Source: Planctomycetota bacterium
Lineage (GTDB): Bacteria > Planctomycetota > UBA1135 > GCA-002686595
Direction: 5' to 3'
Length of the DNA: 64,000 nt
Assembly (NCBI GenBank): GCA_026692665.1
Contig: JAPLOF010000056.1
Location: 1 to 64,000 of the forward strand
Below the pieces are notes generated by a model. That model was not told the DNA's origin. It saw only the letters and a list, made by a program, of their open reading frames with translations, and made no database searches. The position numbers and the translations under genes are program-made. Shown piece after piece: positions 62,680 through 64,000 of the stretch; the stretch's first letter is position 1, and each line of letters begins with the position of its first letter.

Positions 62680-62693
62680 CCCGGGCGTAGAAT
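62666..62693 (+). promoter_or_regulatory. Candidate promoter of the fatty acid hydroxylase family gene
   Basis: TCGACG (62666-62671), 16-base spacer, TAGAAT (62688-62693), then ten bases to the ATG at 62704. The -35 matches four of six consensus positions. Transcription would start within a few bases of the start codon. Confidence 0.45.
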
Positions 62694-62703
62694 CCTGGCC
62701 CCC

Positions 62704-63459
62704 ATGGAGTCCTGGATCACATCCTCGGTCACGGTGTTCGTGGCACTCGCGCTGGTGTCCGAGCTGCTCGAGCGCTGGCGTCCCGCGCGCCGCGTGAATC
62801 GACTGCGCCACATCGTCACCGACCTCGGCTCGTTCGGTTTCGCCGTGCTGCTCAACCGCTCGATCGACGCTTTGCTCGCGCCCGTGGTCGCGGCCCACGC
62901 TCCCGACTCGGTCGCGGCCGCGCTCAGCGGCCTGCGCGGTCTGCCGACATGGGCGAAGATCGGTCTCGCGGTCGTGATCGCCGACTTCTGCCTGTACTGG
63001 ATCCACCGCGCGCAACACACGTGGGACTGGGCCTGGCGCACGCATGCCTGGCATCATTCGATCGAGGAGCTCTACTGGTTCTCGGGCTTCCGCACGAGCT
63101 TCCTCCACTCTCTCGTCTACAACATTCCGCAGGTCGCGATCCCCGTGCTCCTCTTGGGCATGGGCACGTTCGAGACGGCGATCTGCTTCGCGATCGGCAT
63201 GGTCATCCAGTTCTGGGAGCACGTGAACTGGCGCGTCGACCTCGGGAAGCTCGACCGCGTGATGGTGACGCCCGACTACCACCGAGTGCACCACTCGGTG
63301 ACCGACCGGCCACAGAAGAACCTCGCGCCGACGTTCAGCATCTGGGACCGGATGTTCGGTACGTGGGTCGATCCACGGACCGTCCCGCTCGAGACGCCGC
63401 TCGGCATCGGCGAGCCGATTCCGAAGAAGGCCGTGCCGCGGATGCTGGCGGGCGTCTAG
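62704..63459 (+). CDS. Sterol desaturase / fatty acid hydroxylase superfamily protein
   Basis: A 251-residue membrane protein with the histidine clusters of the di-iron fatty acid hydroxylase family: WIHRAQHTWDWAW (HRAQH), HAWHHSIEELYWFSGF (HAWHH) and TPDYHRVHHS (HRVHH). Four hydrophobic segments surround them. Such enzymes hydroxylate or desaturate lipid chains or sterol-like substrates using oxygen; the substrate is not evident here. Its TAG stop shares the palindrome CTAG with the stop of the gene on the opposite strand. Confidence 0.92.
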   Translation: MESWITSSVTVFVALALVSELLERWRPARRVNRLRHIVTDLGSFGFAVLLNRSIDALLAPVVAAHAPDSVAAALSGLRGLPTWAKIGLAVVIADFCLYWIHRAQHTWDWAWRTHAWHHSIEELYWFSGFRTSFLHSLVYNIPQVAIPVLLLGMGTFETAICFAIGMVIQFWEHVNWRVDLGKLDRVMVTPDYHRVHHSVTDRPQKNLAPTFSIWDRMFGTWVDPRTVPLETPLGIGEPIPKKAVPRMLAGV

Positions 63460-64000
63460 TCCGGCGCCGGTTCGCGCACGATGCCGTGCCGGCGACGGTG
63501 CTCGGCCAGGATGAGCGCGATGGCCGGATCCGGAACGAAGAGGTCGTGCATGCCCTGCGACCACGTGGCGACGGCCAGGTGGTCGAAGCCCCGATCGCGC
63601 TGGTGCATCGAAGAGAGGATGTGGCGCAAGCGCGCGACGTGCAGCTCGACGTCGCCGGCGCGGAAGACGCGGTGTTCGCGCCACAGCTCGTCGAAGGTGT
63701 AGCCCGGAATCGTGGTGTGCAGCTCCACGAGCGTCCGATCGCGCATGCGGTAGGCGCTCGTCGAACGCAGTCCGGCGACGACCTCGGCCGCGTAGCGGGC
63801 GGGTATCGGATCCGGGATGCGCGCCGTGCCTTCGCGCAGCGTGAATCCGAGCTCGCGCAGTGTGAGCCAGGTCGCAGTCAGGGCCTCGACCGTCGGCTCG
63901 ACGACGATCTCGTGCGCGTTGTGCGAGGCGACGAGCGAACCGTCGAGAGCCCAGCAGTTGGCGCCGGCGATGCCGACGAGGACGTGGCGAACCCGCGCGG
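63456..64000 (-). CDS. C-terminal part of a nucleotidyltransferase-like protein (cut by the window edge)
   Basis: About 180 residues are visible and the frame stays open to the right edge, so the start is outside the window. The order of segments, VGIAGANCWALDGSLVASHN, EIVVEPTVEALTATW and later RAGDVELHVARLRHILSSM followed by RDRGFDHLAVATW, resembles minimal nucleotidyltransferases, in which a Gly-rich strand, a DxD site and a C-terminal KR..KDL helix occur in this order. The acidic DxD site is not seen here (HNAHEIVVE instead), so if related it is degenerate. An ATG at 63746 could give a 96-residue protein, but the longer frame looks protein-like throughout. Confidence 0.6.
   Translation of the reverse strand, partial: ARVRHVLVGIAGANCWALDGSLVASHNAHEIVVEPTVEALTATWLTLRELGFTLREGTARIPDPIPARYAAEVVAGLRSTSAYRMRDRTLVELHTTIPGYTFDELWREHRVFRAGDVELHVARLRHILSSMHQRDRGFDHLAVATWSQGMHDLFVPDPAIALILAEHRRRHGIVREPAPD

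Overview
The window reads as chromosomal DNA of a very GC-rich bacterium, most likely a planctomycete (Planctomycetota). The reasons are the whole-protein style rather than any single marker: a WD40-repeat Ser/Thr kinase divergent from an ECF sigma factor, a secreted protein carrying the 'DCN..NG..D..D' signature common in planctomycete surface proteins, MoxR/DUF58 and CHAD genes, and many GTG/TTG starts. There are no rRNA or tRNA genes, no CRISPR array and no intact transposase in the window.

Layout. 106-13682 (minus) is a complete 14-gene complex I operon, nuoABCDEFGHIJKLMN in canonical order with mostly 4-base overlaps; NuoL has a His-rich loop and NuoG is short but keeps the N7 cluster motif. 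14027-16797 (minus) holds a VWA protein and a five-heme cytochrome c. 16917-19992 (plus) holds a DUF711 protein and an HD-GYP response regulator. 20276-26563 is an MFS transporter followed by a polyphosphate locus: sixA and a CHAD gene (minus), ppk1 (plus) and ppx (minus). The ppx operon continues upstream through an unrecognised gene with an HxDxDG motif and two TPR proteins, to 31527. 31851-35573 (plus) encodes two lipoproteins. 35934-38487 is rpsO-pnp with a long palindrome in the spacer. 38870-43674 encodes secreted proteins including a secretin and a GspK-like pseudopilin with Ala/Gly-rich inserts. 43810-47469 (minus) holds a NapH-like ferredoxin membrane protein fused to TPRs and a large secreted protein. 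47769-52075 is the kinase/ECF pair, then an MFS gene (minus). 53648-62679 (plus) is an eight-gene operon combining MoxR and DUF58 with an ABC-2 transporter. A fatty-acid-hydroxylase-family gene and the 3' end of one more gene close the window.

How the genes work together. Three units are coherent: respiratory NADH oxidation (nuo), polyphosphate synthesis/binding/degradation (CHAD, ppk1, ppx, with an 11-bp-period direct repeat between the divergent CHAD and ppk1 starts), and an envelope-type MoxR-ABC operon. RNA turnover (pnp) is coupled to rpsO in the usual order.

Non-coding signals. There are two dispersed repeat families. One is a long palindrome, present after nuoN and between rpsO and pnp, whose two copies differ by compensated substitutions. 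The other is a 111-bp element, two copies differing at two positions, each beginning exactly on the TAG stop codon of the gene before it. Several transcription units have a TANNNT hexamer only 7-13 bases before the start codon, suggesting leaderless or very short-leader mRNAs.
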